Shown: positions 1 to 8,985, numbered from the stretch's first letter. The stretch: 35,070 bases of DNA from Haloquadratum walsbyi J07HQW2 (GCF_000415985.1 NZ_KE356561.1:516956-552025); one strand, 5' to 3'. Program-made: numbers and translations. The notes: generated from the sequence alone by a model not told the origin.

Positions 1-576
1 TTTGAGCTTGTCCTAGATGATGCAGTGAATCCAAAAGCATCAACGACTGCTGAAGACCTTATCGAGATCACAAATAACGGTGAAGAGCCGGTTGATGTGT
101 GGATTGCAACACAGGGCGGTGCGCAAGCAGATAATACGTCGATTAACACATCGTTCTATATTAGCAGTGAGCATATCAACAGCAGTAATGCGGGCGAGGG
201 CGACGTAGCACCTAGTGAGGTGACTAGCAGTCCTGATCCAAAGCCATTAAGAGATGATATTTCAACTCACACCGCATTCGTCGATGGCAATGGCGAGACG
301 ACCGCAGACTCGGATGCTGTTATCTCGGAGGTAGAGTCTGATGAAGATCAATCTCCTGATGAGGCTTCTGCAGTGACGGTGGCGCCTGGTGACTCAATCA
401 GAGTTAGCTTTGCAGTCGAAATTGATGGAGAGGCAAACACTCTAACTAATAATAATGATACCCCAATACTGAGCAATATAGTTATTTTTGCGGTCAATGA
501 CGATGAAGACGGAAGCACAACCATAGATCAGCAACTCGCTACATCCCCCGGTAGCAGTGACGAAACCCCAGCATAA
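1..576 (+). CDS. Secreted/surface Asn-Thr-rich protein, 5' end outside window
   Basis: The frame is open from base 1 to a TAA at 574-576, so this is the C-terminal 191 residues of a longer protein; the GTG at 25 is only an internal codon. The product is acidic and rich in Asn, Thr and Ser. Near its start is a motif of the form 'ITNNGEEPVDVWIATQGG-ADN', and near its end 'VAPGDSIRVSFAVEIDG', the pattern of a beta-sandwich surface domain. A similar motif recurs in the next gene (ITNTDTEAVTIWV, ADTSV), so the two are probably paralogous extracellular proteins of the DUF1102-like haloarchaeal type (inference). No catalytic motif is visible. The gap to the next gene is 171 bases without a clear TATA box, so co-transcription is possible. 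Confidence 0.75.
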   Translation, partial: FELVLDDAVNPKASTTAEDLIEITNNGEEPVDVWIATQGGAQADNTSINTSFYISSEHINSSNAGEGDVAPSEVTSSPDPKPLRDDISTHTAFVDGNGETTADSDAVISEVESDEDQSPDEASAVTVAPGDSIRVSFAVEIDGEANTLTNNNDTPILSNIVIFAVNDDEDGSTTIDQQLATSPGSSDETPA

Positions 577-747
577 TCTGAACAATCGGTTTTTAAAATC
601 AAAATAGGTAATCGACGCTCATCCGACCGCACCTGAGAGTTTCCCACTCACCCTCAGTGGGTATCTCTTCTAGTCGTATGTCTGGTTACGTAGTATCACA
701 ATTACATCGTAACTGACTCTTCCAGAGATATCACTCTGCATCAGACC

Positions 748-1398
748 ATGTCAAATACACCCCGATTAGCCAAGTTGCTCGCCCTCGCAGCCGTCATCAC
801 GGCGATCATTGACTCAAGTGGATTGGTCTCGGCGATAGACGCCACCAATCCCAGTCCCAGTGGATCAGCCTCTGCATCAGCAGCGTCAACACCTGCCTCC
901 ACCGCAGAGGACAATTCACAGAGACAGCCGCAATCACAGACAGTGATGATTGAGCCTGCTGAGGGTGCCCCAGGAGCACTCACGAGCCAGAACACACTGC
1001 GTGATGGGGCTATCACAAGTGTGGACATTGCGCCTCCGCAGGCAATTCCAACGCAACCAAATCCATCTCAGCCAGTGTTCACGATAACGAACACTGACAC
1101 AGAAGCGGTGACCATCTGGGTCACTGATGAGGGCTTCAGCGCAGACACGAGTGTAAGCGCGGATGCGAATGAAACTTCATCTTCTCAGTCGGCATCCAGT
1201 GCTATTGATCTACAGTATCGTGATGCTGAGACTGGCGAGCGATTGAGCGGGGCTGATGTCACTGTGACAGTTGAGCCAGGTGAAGAGCGTGTCGTCGGGG
1301 TTGTCGCTAGCGACTCTGCATCGACATCGGCATCAGCGAGTTCGACACTCACTGCGACCGTCCACGTTCGACAGACAGGGGCTACAGATGAGAGTTAA
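748..1398 (+). CDS. Secreted Ser/Ala-rich protein with DUF1102-like motif
   Basis: 216 residues. Residues 5-30 form a hydrophobic signal-type segment (LAKLLALAAVITAIIDSSGLVSA). Residues about 30-70 are low-complexity Ser/Ala/Pro/Gln, a likely linker. The remainder carries 'FTITNTDTEAVTIWVTDEG' followed by 'ADTSV', matching the 1-576 product, then 'VTVEPGEERVVGV' and a final beta-strand pattern. It is therefore likely exported and surface-associated. The 3' end overlaps the start of the next gene by 11 bases, strong evidence for translational coupling. The ATG at 748 was chosen because it directly precedes the signal segment. Function unknown. Confidence 0.75.
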   Translation: MSNTPRLAKLLALAAVITAIIDSSGLVSAIDATNPSPSGSASASAASTPASTAEDNSQRQPQSQTVMIEPAEGAPGALTSQNTLRDGAITSVDIAPPQAIPTQPNPSQPVFTITNTDTEAVTIWVTDEGFSADTSVSADANETSSSQSASSAIDLQYRDAETGERLSGADVTVTVEPGEERVVGVVASDSASTSASASSTLTATVHVRQTGATDES

Positions 1399-4309
1399 TT
1401 CAGTCAGTCCAGCACTTGCTGCCGTGTGCGTGTGTCTTGTCGTCGTTCCTGGAGCCATTGTCGGGACGCCAGGCGTCGTTGAAGACGAGCTGTTCTCCGA
1501 GCAGGCTCCAGAGATTACCGTTGAGCCGGCTCCTGGAGCCGAACAGTATGTCACAGACACGTCGCAGACAGCAAACGGGAACACGAACGTCTCGATTGAC
1601 ATTGCTAACCCAGGTGTCAATGCAGATGCGATTACCGAATTTCGGGAATTACTCGTTATTACTCACACTGATAATACGAACGCTGGATCTGTCAGTGTCA
1701 TCGTTGAGCAACAAGACCAACAACTCACGGTTGGGCAAGATCTCACATTTCTTGAGGCCGATAGCGGCGTTGGAGCCGCTGGGAGCAACCTGACACTCTC
1801 GCCCGGAGAGTCTGAAACGCTCGGTATTGAGATCGATACAACCGATGTGGATGTTGGAGAAACGCTCACAACGACAATCACAATCAAAACACAAGTGGGA
1901 CCGATTTCGCGTCCGTCTGATCCGATCCCGCCTACACTGATTAGCGCAACAGGATCACCAACAGCAGATATAACGCTCGATGTTGAATCCGAGGTTCCTG
2001 TGAATCAGCCTGTCAATCTCACAGCAGCCGGCTCGACAGCGCCGAGCCTGAGTTCGTTCGTTAAAGGACAGGTTGGGACTCCTAAAAAGAATCAAGCTGT
2101 GATTGACGGACCATTCAATATCTCGGGAGATGACCCCGCAGTCACTTCCTCTGAGGCAATCCAGTTTACACTCGAGAGACAAACGATAACGGTTGAAAAC
2201 CCGTCCGAGGATGTTCGAATCATTCATAGCCCCGCCGGAGACGAATGGACACTCCTTGAGACAGATGTGACTATTCAACAAGAAGAACTGATTCTGGAAG
2301 CGACCCCACAAGCAGACCGCTTCGGAACGGTCGCTATCGTTGATGACTCAAATGTACAGTTTGGATGGACAGGTGACCTTCCTGGGAGTGCTGGCACTGA
2401 TAGTGGCGAGAGTGTAAGCACGCTCACGGGTAAAAATATAGTCGGTAGTGACCGCATCCCAACCCAGACTGTGAGAGCAATCCCGACAGCGTCAGTGTTC
2501 ATTTCTTCAGGGAATTCGGGGATTGTTGATCGTGTTGAGAAGACTGCCGGCATTACCGAGCAGGTTCAGGATGGAGCACCCACTCCGATATTGACTGGGT
2601 TTGCGGCTGAAAATGTGGAGTTCGCTGAGGGTGGCTCAAAGGACATTCGCGTGACAGTCACCGATGCAGACGGGAGGAGCAGGAGCGACAACACGACAAT
2701 TGATATCATTGATTCCTCAACAGCAGGGGAAAATGATAACTCAGATGGCTCAAACTCGGACGAGGAGTTAATTTCGGGTGGAGAGCAAGAACAGACAGGG
2801 GGCGCAGCAACTGCTCCTGCAGAGCAACAACCAGACCAATCGGAGCAAGGGTCTAATATTGAAGTTGACGTTGAAACCCAAACTCAGGATCAAGATCAAT
2901 CACAACAGGCTGTCATTGATACTGAGCCTATCCCTGAAGAGACACTCCCAGAAGGGGATACTCAGCCAACCGCCGTGATCACCACTGAGACACCTACCGT
3001 TATTACAGCTGAGACGGACGCCAGTTCAGATGCAGAGACAAGTGCAGGTGACGGACTAGCGTCTGAAACGTCTGCATTAGAGGTAAGTGACTCTAACATT
3101 ATCGCGACGACAGATGAAACGGTTACGCTTGGTGCGACTCGCTCAACAGTCGGATCAACTGAAACAGTGTCTTCCTCACGGCAGGTGTCGGCACCAGTCG
3201 ACATCGATCCTGAATCAATCCAAAGCGATACCGAGGCAACAGTCACACTGACAGCGGATCAAGCGACATTCGATCAGGTTAATCCAGCTGGAGCTGTCAT
3301 TGCGCGACTGACCGATAATGGCTGGCAGGTGTTGGACACCACTGTTGCTGTCCAGGGAGACTCGGTCGCACTTGAGGCAGAGACGCCTGGATTCTCTCCA
3401 TTTGCAATCTTCACCGATCCTGATGTTCGATACATTTGGACACTCCCAGATGGATCAACAAAAACTGGAAGGGACATTCGGACAGAATTCACCGAGCCAG
3501 GGATATATGAAGCTGAATTAACAGTCACAAACACCCTCGGGCAGTCAGACACCACAACCCGAACGATCATTGTGAATGATATTCCAACGATTGAGAACAT
3601 AAGTACGACTCAGACTCAGACTGACACCGATGAGACAACGCTCACCGCGAATATCTCAGATGAGATTGGCAACTCCTCTGTGCGATGGGAATTCCCTGAT
3701 GGGACAATCAAGACTGGACAAATAGTCACGTATCCGACACAGAAAACTCAGTACACGGTCCAAGTGCATGTGGAGGATGAGTACGGTGCCGATGCATCGG
3801 CTATTGAGACAGTTGTGACTCCACCGGAGAAGACACTGATTGAGCAATCAACTGTTCCACAGCAGGCGCTTGTTCCGGGGATCCTATCGCTCATCGGAAT
3901 TCTTGGATCAGTGGGTGGGTATCGGGTCGTCCCGTGGGCAACAATCCTCACCCGGATTCGTCGAAATCCTCGAATCGTGGAGCTTGGAACCATATTCTAT
4001 GATCATGAGGATCGATGTCTGGGCGTGGAATCAATTATCGTTGAAGATGATGATCACCCAATTATCGCCATCAGGCTTTCAATTGTCAATAGTGACGGAG
4101 ATCAACTTCTGACTAAAGAGGTCACACCAACTGGAACCGGAACAAGCGAAATTGGGACGTACCGGTATGAGTTGACCCCAGCGGAATTGTATGTCCCCCC
4201 AACGCTCTCAATTGATGAGACAGAACCATACACGATTGCAGTGAAGACTGTGAATGAAACAGAAAAGACAGCCACAGAACACACGGAAGAATTTCGATTT
4301 AATCCGTGA
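1388..4309 (+). CDS. Large surface protein with PKD domains and C-terminal membrane anchor
   Basis: 973 residues from the ATG at 1388, which begins a signal peptide (residues 1 to about 26, MRVNSVSPALAAVCVCLVVV) and overlaps the upstream stop region by 11 bases. An upstream in-frame ATG at 1271 lies inside the previous gene and lacks a signal. Much of the chain is Thr/Ser/Gln/Asp-rich; residues about 450-560 are Gln/Glu-rich linker. Around residues 600-675 is a segment (VTLTADQATFDQV...PGFSPFAIF) resembling the PGF-pre-PGF domain of archaeal surface proteins. Two PKD-like domains follow at about 680-727 (YIWTLPDGSTKTG, FTEPGIYEAELTVTN) and 737-814 (WEFPDGTIKTGQ). A hydrophobic segment at about 825-848 is followed by a basic stretch and a roughly 120-residue domain, presumably cytoplasmic. 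Likely a cell-surface adhesion or sensing protein; the ligand is unknown. Confidence 0.85.
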   Translation: MRVNSVSPALAAVCVCLVVVPGAIVGTPGVVEDELFSEQAPEITVEPAPGAEQYVTDTSQTANGNTNVSIDIANPGVNADAITEFRELLVITHTDNTNAGSVSVIVEQQDQQLTVGQDLTFLEADSGVGAAGSNLTLSPGESETLGIEIDTTDVDVGETLTTTITIKTQVGPISRPSDPIPPTLISATGSPTADITLDVESEVPVNQPVNLTAAGSTAPSLSSFVKGQVGTPKKNQAVIDGPFNISGDDPAVTSSEAIQFTLERQTITVENPSEDVRIIHSPAGDEWTLLETDVTIQQEELILEATPQADRFGTVAIVDDSNVQFGWTGDLPGSAGTDSGESVSTLTGKNIVGSDRIPTQTVRAIPTASVFISSGNSGIVDRVEKTAGITEQVQDGAPTPILTGFAAENVEFAEGGSKDIRVTVTDADGRSRSDNTTIDIIDSSTAGENDNSDGSNSDEELISGGEQEQTGGAATAPAEQQPDQSEQGSNIEVDVETQTQDQDQSQQAVIDTEPIPEETLPEGDTQPTAVITTETPTVITAETDASSDAETSAGDGLASETSALEVSDSNIIATTDETVTLGATRSTVGSTETVSSSRQVSAPVDIDPESIQSDTEATVTLTADQATFDQVNPAGAVIARLTDNGWQVLDTTVAVQGDSVALEAETPGFSPFAIFTDPDVRYIWTLPDGSTKTGRDIRTEFTEPGIYEAELTVTNTLGQSDTTTRTIIVNDIPTIENISTTQTQTDTDETTLTANISDEIGNSSVRWEFPDGTIKTGQIVTYPTQKTQYTVQVHVEDEYGADASAIETVVTPPEKTLIEQSTVPQQALVPGILSLIGILGSVGGYRVVPWATILTRIRRNPRIVELGTIFYDHEDRCLGVESIIVEDDDHPIIAIRLSIVNSDGDQLLTKEVTPTGTGTSEIGTYRYELTPAELYVPPTLSIDETEPYTIAVKTVNETEKTATEHTEEFRFNP

Positions 4310-4365
4310 GTCACTCAGGTGATTAAGAATAGATTGATCAGATGTCGGGTGAGGGTATATGAACT

Positions 4366-4392
4366 CCAAAGACAAACTTTGGCTTAGTTTTT
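4366..4392 (+). terminator. Hairpin plus T-run after the PKD gene
   Basis: CCAAAG (4366-4371), a 5-base loop and CTTTGG (4377-4382) are followed by a T-rich tract (4383-4392). It lies 57 bases after the stop at 4309 and fits a transcription end for the three-gene surface run. Archaeal termination depends mainly on the T-tract, so the stem may be incidental. Confidence 0.4.
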
Positions 4393-4608
4393 AGTATAAA
4401 CGTGTGGTTGCACCTGCACAACTAATTCTTCGTAATTGTGTGTATGTAATCTTTCTGAGAGAACTGAGGCATAGACTGCTAGTTATGACATTTCTCAATC
4501 GTTCTCGACTGTGAGCATTCATCCGGTGAGGGTGAATCCACTGATAACTCCTGGGGAGAGACGACTCAAAATAGCCGGGGACAAATCCAGTTGCTATCGC
4601 TATCGCTC

Positions 4609-5958
4609 TCACTTTCTGCCGAATCCTAACCCGACCTTCTCGACAGGCGTGATTGTCTTCCCATCTGCTTTGAGTGTCTTGATTGTATTGGAGCTTAATA
4701 CATCGTCGACATATTGTATCTTCCCTTCGTCATTGCCTAAGAATAAGAGCTCGAGATCCCCGTCAGCGTCAATATCGACAGGGGCGACTCCAGCCTTCCG
4801 TGCGACCCCATTCTTGTTCAAAATTGTCTTTTTTCCATCAACTGTAATGAGTGCTGGATTCTGACTCCCATTAATAAATGGAATTCTCGGAATACCATCA
4901 CCGTCAAAATCTGCAGGCGGACCAATTCCACTCCCGTTGTTGCTTCCGACACCTCCTGTTTGGACTTTCTCCGTACTGCCGTCCTGATTGAGGTAGCGGA
5001 TTTCTTGGGATCCATCAAAGAAAATTATCTCATCAGTTCCATCGTTGTCAATATCAGCGACGCCCATCACAGCACTACAGCCGTTGCCGGGCTGAGCGAT
5101 GATTTCAGCATTTCCATCTGGATCGACGCCAGCAATGTTTCCTTGATTACTCTCAGCGAGAATGAGTTTCCCTGACAGGGTTGCTGGTTGCCACTCACCA
5201 ACTGCGATCCGCGTTGGCTTGTTCGGATCAATTTTTGGGTTGGTGCTATTGCTCTTCGGGATTTTTGTATCCTCGTTGTTCCCAACAGTGGTCGCGAAAA
5301 TCCGATTGCTCCCTTCCTTAGTGAGGTATGGAATATCAGCCGTGCTGTCGCCGACGATATCTGCTGTGTCTCCGAGGGCAGATGCAGGTCTGGTCTGTGG
5401 CGGCTCATTGACCGTATCGGCGACTGGGTCGTACACTCTGATGTCTCCATTCGACTGATCGGTCTTGACTGCATAGACGAGTTGCCCCTTGTTCGCTCCA
5501 AGAGAGTCCGATCTGATTGTGAGTTGCCGAGCCACCTGAATATTTGTTCCATTCTCAGGAGACTCTGCAAGGAACTGAATCACATCTGAGACATCGCCAG
5601 TCTGATCGGTGGCGGTGGAGACGGATGTATCTCCACTCTGCCCGGAGTCGGAGTTTAATCTCAGTTGAGATGTGCTGAAATTGAACCGATTGTTTCGGCT
5701 TTGAATCGTCACTTCCAGCGAGCTTTGAGTTCGATTTGTGAGCGTAATCGTCTGGGGTTCTTCAACAACCGTTTGTGAGTCAATCCCCTGAATTCCGAGG
5801 AGTGTGGTTTCACCAGAACCGGCACTCATAGTAGCTGATCGGGTTGTCTCTGCAGAGCTGAATGCGCCTGTTTCACTCGCCCAGAAAACACTCCCTCCGA
5901 TGATCAGGGCGATAGCTCCTCGGCGTGTGTATGACACAGTGATATAGACATACTTCAC
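4609..5958 (-). CDS. Secreted FG-GAP/VCBS-like protein with Ca-binding loops
   Basis: 449 residues. Residues 11-34 (TRRGAIALIIGGSVFWASETGAFSS) form a signal/anchor ending in the TGAFSS signature common in haloarchaeal DUF1102-type secreted proteins. Residues about 66-150 hold a beta-sandwich pattern (TITLTNRTQSSLEVTI) like that of the + strand surface proteins. The C-terminal half carries three DxDxDG-type loops, at about 302-309 (DIDNDGTD), 350-355 (DFDGDG) and 395-400 (DIDADG), each preceding hydrophobic strands (EIIFF, LELLFLG). This is the hallmark of FG-GAP/VCBS beta-propeller repeats that bind calcium and often proteins or glycans. It is convergent with the PKD gene and probably also surface-exposed. 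Ligand unknown. Confidence 0.8.
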   Translation of the reverse strand: MKYVYITVSYTRRGAIALIIGGSVFWASETGAFSSAETTRSATMSAGSGETTLLGIQGIDSQTVVEEPQTITLTNRTQSSLEVTIQSRNNRFNFSTSQLRLNSDSGQSGDTSVSTATDQTGDVSDVIQFLAESPENGTNIQVARQLTIRSDSLGANKGQLVYAVKTDQSNGDIRVYDPVADTVNEPPQTRPASALGDTADIVGDSTADIPYLTKEGSNRIFATTVGNNEDTKIPKSNSTNPKIDPNKPTRIAVGEWQPATLSGKLILAESNQGNIAGVDPDGNAEIIAQPGNGCSAVMGVADIDNDGTDEIIFFDGSQEIRYLNQDGSTEKVQTGGVGSNNGSGIGPPADFDGDGIPRIPFINGSQNPALITVDGKKTILNKNGVARKAGVAPVDIDADGDLELLFLGNDEGKIQYVDDVLSSNTIKTLKADGKTITPVEKVGLGFGRK

Positions 5959-5973
5959 GACTTTTATTGAACT

Positions 5974-5990
5974 TTTTGATTATATCAAAA
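5974..5990. promoter_or_regulatory. Perfect inverted repeat in AT-rich upstream region
   Basis: TTTTGAT (5974-5980), a 3-base spacer and ATCAAAA (5984-5990) lie 16-32 bases upstream of the 5958 start codon (minus strand), inside a very AT-rich stretch (about 5960-6055). The position overlaps where the TATA element should be, so it could be an operator or part of the core promoter. No regulator gene is nearby. Confidence 0.35.
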
Positions 5991-6049
5991 TATAGTGATA
6001 ACATGCAAAAATAATGTAAGATATAGTATATATTATAAAACTGATAACA

Positions 6050-6337
6050 TTGATATCAGAACCGTCTGTGACCCCAGAATATGTGATACAGAGCATCGAG
6101 CTCGTCACAGGGGATACTCAGGGGGATCCCGTCTCAACAACAGGTTACTGCGAAAAAATCCTGAACACTCGTGCCCAGACTCAAACACGCACGGTGGAAG
6201 TAAATGCGTTTCAGCAGGACCGCTCTGGGATTGAAGCGAGTATTCTCCACATATTAAACACGGGTATTATATACACCCGAACGAAAATACAGGATTCGCT
6301 CACATCGTCGGGGACGACCATTATGAGCGTGTCATAG
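6050..6337 (+). CDS. Uncertain 95-residue ORF
   Basis: An open frame from a TTG codon encodes 95 residues with no recognisable motif, no signal and no clear codon-position bias. It fills the space between two minus-strand genes and lies downstream of AT-rich promoter-like DNA. It could be a small hypothetical protein, a decayed fragment or a chance ORF. Confidence 0.2.
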   Translation: MISEPSVTPEYVIQSIELVTGDTQGDPVSTTGYCEKILNTRAQTQTRTVEVNAFQQDRSGIEASILHILNTGIIYTRTKIQDSLTSSGTTIMSVS

Positions 6338-6455
6338 AATCCATCTCATAGCTTCTTGCAGCCTGGTTCGTAGCTGGAGATTGCAACGGCATCGTAGGCA
6401 AAGCGCAGCGAATTTGAACAGAATTGTGTAGAACTCTCAAAGGCGGACGACAGAG

Positions 6456-7163
6456 TCAGGCGTTTTCTGCCGCCGAGGATGGCCCAGATCGACCTCCATA
6501 CACACGCACTACGTTACGTAGTGCACGACCCAGAACTAACCCACTGACGGTAGCGGGGACTCCAAACCCGAGTGCGAAAAGCACAGCAATTCCTACCGCA
6601 TTTGGAAGCGACACGACCTGGCTTCCCCACGTGTAGGTGACGGTCGTTCCGTATCGGGTGACGGCTGCACCAAAGATTGGCGCCCCCACAAGGAGGCCTG
6701 TTGGGAGCAGTCCCGAGTTGATGCCCGCGCTAATCGCTCCAAGCACAAGCAACCCGCTGACGCCGAGGAAGATTGCCAGCGAGGGCTCAGTGCCAAACCA
6801 CGTCCCACGAACCCACGCAGTCAACGTCTCATAGCCGACCGTCGACCCGACCCACCAAGCCGTCACGAGCGCCAATACCGGCGATAATAGCGCGATGAGC
6901 AGCGAGACGTCACGACGCTTTCCTAGAAGGACGACCCATAGCGGTCCGGTCACGAACTGTTTGACAGGCCCAGAGAGGACCATGCTTGATTTACTGTGGG
7001 TGGTGATCCCCAGTGACCATAGAGCGCGAGCGAGCCGTTTGAGAATATTCCACATCGTCAAGATCATCAAATGGATAGCACCGGCTATTCGTTTACCCTT
7101 TATTACGAGAAAACTAGTCGCCTCTGTGACCGCAGTCTGGAGGGGGGACCAATCAGAGCGCAT
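6456..7163 (-). CDS. Polytopic membrane protein, unknown function
   Basis: 235 residues. An N-terminal soluble or amphipathic stretch (about 1-65) is followed by about five hydrophobic segments: near 70-105 (LWVVLLGKRRDVSLLIALLSPVLALV), 130-150 (AIFLGVSGLLVLGAISAG), 155-170, 185-205 and 205-220. The protein ends in a basic then Ser/Gly-rich tail. No family was recognised. The start at 7163 is supported by an AT-rich TATA-like element at 7187-7197, 24-34 bases upstream, which would give a leaderless transcript as is common in haloarchaea. An internal Met near residue 33 is a less likely alternative. Confidence 0.7.
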   Translation of the reverse strand: MRSDWSPLQTAVTEATSFLVIKGKRIAGAIHLMILTMWNILKRLARALWSLGITTHSKSSMVLSGPVKQFVTGPLWVVLLGKRRDVSLLIALLSPVLALVTAWWVGSTVGYETLTAWVRGTWFGTEPSLAIFLGVSGLLVLGAISAGINSGLLPTGLLVGAPIFGAAVTRYGTTVTYTWGSQVVSLPNAVGIAVLFALGFGVPATVSGLVLGRALRNVVRVYGGRSGPSSAAENA

Positions 7164-7186
7164 GTTGCATAGCTTCTACTGAATCT

Positions 7187-7197
7187 GTTTAATTATT
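7187..7197 (-). promoter_or_regulatory. TATA-like element for the 7163 gene
   Basis: On the minus strand the sequence reads aataattaaac, centred about 29 bases before the ATG. This is the spacing expected for a leaderless haloarchaeal transcript. Confidence 0.45.
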
Positions 7198-7604
7198 TGG
7201 TAAGCTAAAATGCTGACTACATTCTCTGTCCTCTCTATCTTGCACGCCAGCTAGTAGCAATATCAGTAGTCTGTCTGTTGTTTCACCAGATTAGGCAAGA
7301 GCCAGGCGTGAGGAGAAGCGCGAGCGTACACTCTAGGAGCGGAAGGCACAGACCGGAGTCACGGCGCGGGCAAAGTGGGCGACTTCGGTATGGACGACGA
7401 GGAGTGACTCGGCCACCCCCCGCTCATCACGCGTCTACCCCGGCATATACCCTTTACCCACACTTGTGTGCACAATATTACCGTTTAGGATACTTTGAAC
7501 GCACTCATACCGGTAAATCCTTTCTTATGCAGGCACACGTGCCTGATCAGTATCATAACTGAGAGCCGGATGTATTTTCTGTGATAATATACCTATGCTA
7601 TATC
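7198..7604. other. Gene-free stretch with a GC-rich coding-like patch
   Basis: No intact gene. About 7290-7430 is markedly GC-richer than its surroundings; on the + strand a short frame there ends in the acidic tail GKVGDFGMDDEE before a stop, with an in-frame stop upstream. It looks like the 3' tip of a lost gene. The rest is AT-rich and shows nothing else. Confidence 0.3.
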
Positions 7605-7826
7605 ATGCCGTCATGTCCTATCTGTGGAGATGAATGTGATGCCACACGCGAAATAAGGATCCACGCTTCCCGTTCGCATGATACGACTCTCGCGGGAGAA
7701 CCAACCGAGTGTGGGAACTGTGGGACAGATATACGCCGTCCACAACACCAACTTGAGAAGAATCAGAACGTCTTTTGCTCAGATGAGTGTGAAGCCGAGT
7801 GGCGCACGGAAGCCAAACGTGGGTGA
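7605..7826 (+). CDS. Small Cys-rich zinc-finger-like protein
   Basis: 73 residues from the ATG at 7605. Cys pairs are visible: C-P-I-C-G near the N-terminus, with H-x3-H (HASRSH) following as in a C2H2-type knuckle, then ECGNCG and later FCSDEC in a treble-clef arrangement with W nearby. The protein probably binds one or two zinc ions. Such small zinc-finger proteins are frequent in haloarchaea and often regulatory or nucleic-acid-associated, but no specific role can be assigned. AT-rich DNA (about 7583-7590) precedes the start. An upstream in-frame codon at 7581 would add eight residues lacking motif support. Confidence 0.7.
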   Translation: MPSCPICGDECDATREIRIHASRSHDTTLAGEPTECGNCGTDIRRPQHQLEKNQNVFCSDECEAEWRTEAKRG

Positions 7827-8016
7827 GTTGTTGTGCGTGTTCACACTCACTCCTTGCCAACTGAAGAGTGTGTTTTCATATGTTGCTGGGAGCTCCCCGC
7901 TCGAAATTTATTTTAATCTGTAATTAAATAATATGATACTCCGAAGTCAGGAATCAGACATTCGGTTGCCTCTTCACATGAAAACATGCCCATTTTCACC
8001 GTCACTGACTTCGGAG

Positions 8017-8288
8017 TTATTCTCCGCCGACTGTCGACGTGGTTTCGTGCTTCACTGGTAACTCACGTTCATCAAGAACCGCAGCAATCTCCGGAGCGGT
8101 GAGGCTTCCGTGTTCTTCATCTGCATCAAGCAACCGTTGCAGTCACCACGCCCGTATGCCTTCACACCACACATGTTCAGATAATATCTCGCAGCTGCAT
8201 CGAGTGCTTTGCTCCGGGCTTGCTCATCGGTTGCTTCACACAGACTCTCCCAGAGTTGCTCCCAGTCATCGGTTGATTTAATCCTCAT
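8017..8288 (-). pseudogene. Frameshifted small haloarchaeal gene (copy 1)
   Basis: From the ATG at 8288 the frame gives MRIKSTDDWEQLWESLCEAT... to ...KAYGRGD, a helical sequence of about 50 residues. Conceptual continuation in the next frame gives QRLLDADEEHGSLTAPEIAAVLDERELPVKHETTSTVGGE and a TAA at 8017-8019. A diverged copy at 16983-17215 has one extra C at the corresponding point (between 8141 and 8142 here), so a single-base deletion broke this gene. The second half has helix-turn-helix-like composition (LTAPEIAAVLDE), suggesting a small DNA-binding or antitoxin-like protein (inference). Family not identified. Confidence 0.65.
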
Positions 8289-8514
8289 TTTTGTACAACT
8301 CTCCCAGATCACCGTGGTTGCTGGCGTGGCTCACTGGGTCATATTCGTGATCAGTTATAAACCACGGGTGAGGTGCGAGGGTAATTACGCCACGTGTGAC
8401 GGTATGATCTCGACTTATTGCACACTCAATCGCTGCACCGATGTGCAAGACTATGGTTTGTATTTTCGCTGTGTGTTTCCCCAGGGCTTGTGTCAAGACC
8501 ACGTTTTAACCGGA

Positions 8515-8985
8515 TTACTCAGGAGTGCTGTCATTCTCGATTGCTTCTCTGAGCGACTTTATTTCGTCATCATCAACTTGAGTCGGCTGTGGTTGCTCCT
8601 GTTTTTCGAGTATTTCTGCTATCGTCGTAGCTTCGTCCTCCTCTTTGCTCAGTTTCTCGAGTTCTTTGACTGAGGACTCGGCTTCGTCATTTTTGATCTG
8701 GGTCGGCTCCAATTGTTCCAGTCCTATTCTCTCGATTTCTTCTATTAGGGACTCAGCTTCGTCCTCCTGGTTTTGGCTTTGACTCGGCTGCGATTGGTCC
8801 GGTCCCAGTTTCTCGAGTTCTTCTATTAATGATACAGCTTCAGCCACCGTGCCATCATCTGACCTCTCAAGTTCATCTGTTGCCACTTCAATGAACTGCG
8901 CCCATGTCAATTCGCGGGCCTGTTTCACTGCACGGGCATTGTCCGCCACTTCGTCAGTCACGGTGATATTCAATGTTGTTACCAT
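8515..8985 (-). CDS. Ribbon-helix-helix-like protein with repeated coiled-coil tail
   Basis: 156 residues from the ATG at 8985. Residues 3-40 (TTLNITVTDEVADNARAVKQARELTWAQFIEVATDELE) match the beta-strand plus two-helix pattern of ribbon-helix-helix (CopG/Arc-type) DNA-binding domains. The rest is very acidic and consists of three diverged repeats: AVSLIEELEKLGPDQ, AESLIEEIERIGLEQ and AESSVKELEKLSKEE, separated by Gln/Ser/Pro linkers, predicted to be helical or coiled coil. The start is supported by an AT-rich box at 9004-9017 at leaderless spacing; an upstream start at 9117 would lie outside the promoter. Flanking inverted repeats suggest autoregulation. Similarity to antitoxins is possible but no toxin partner is adjacent. 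Confidence 0.7.
   Translation of the reverse strand: MVTTLNITVTDEVADNARAVKQARELTWAQFIEVATDELERSDDGTVAEAVSLIEELEKLGPDQSQPSQSQNQEDEAESLIEEIERIGLEQLEPTQIKNDEAESSVKELEKLSKEEDEATTIAEILEKQEQPQPTQVDDDEIKSLREAIENDSTPE

Noticed and set aside
7198-7604. Long GC-rich frame at 7278-7562 as a gene
   Set aside because: Arg/His-rich composition unlike haloarchaeal proteins; it looks like a shadow of a fragment in another frame.
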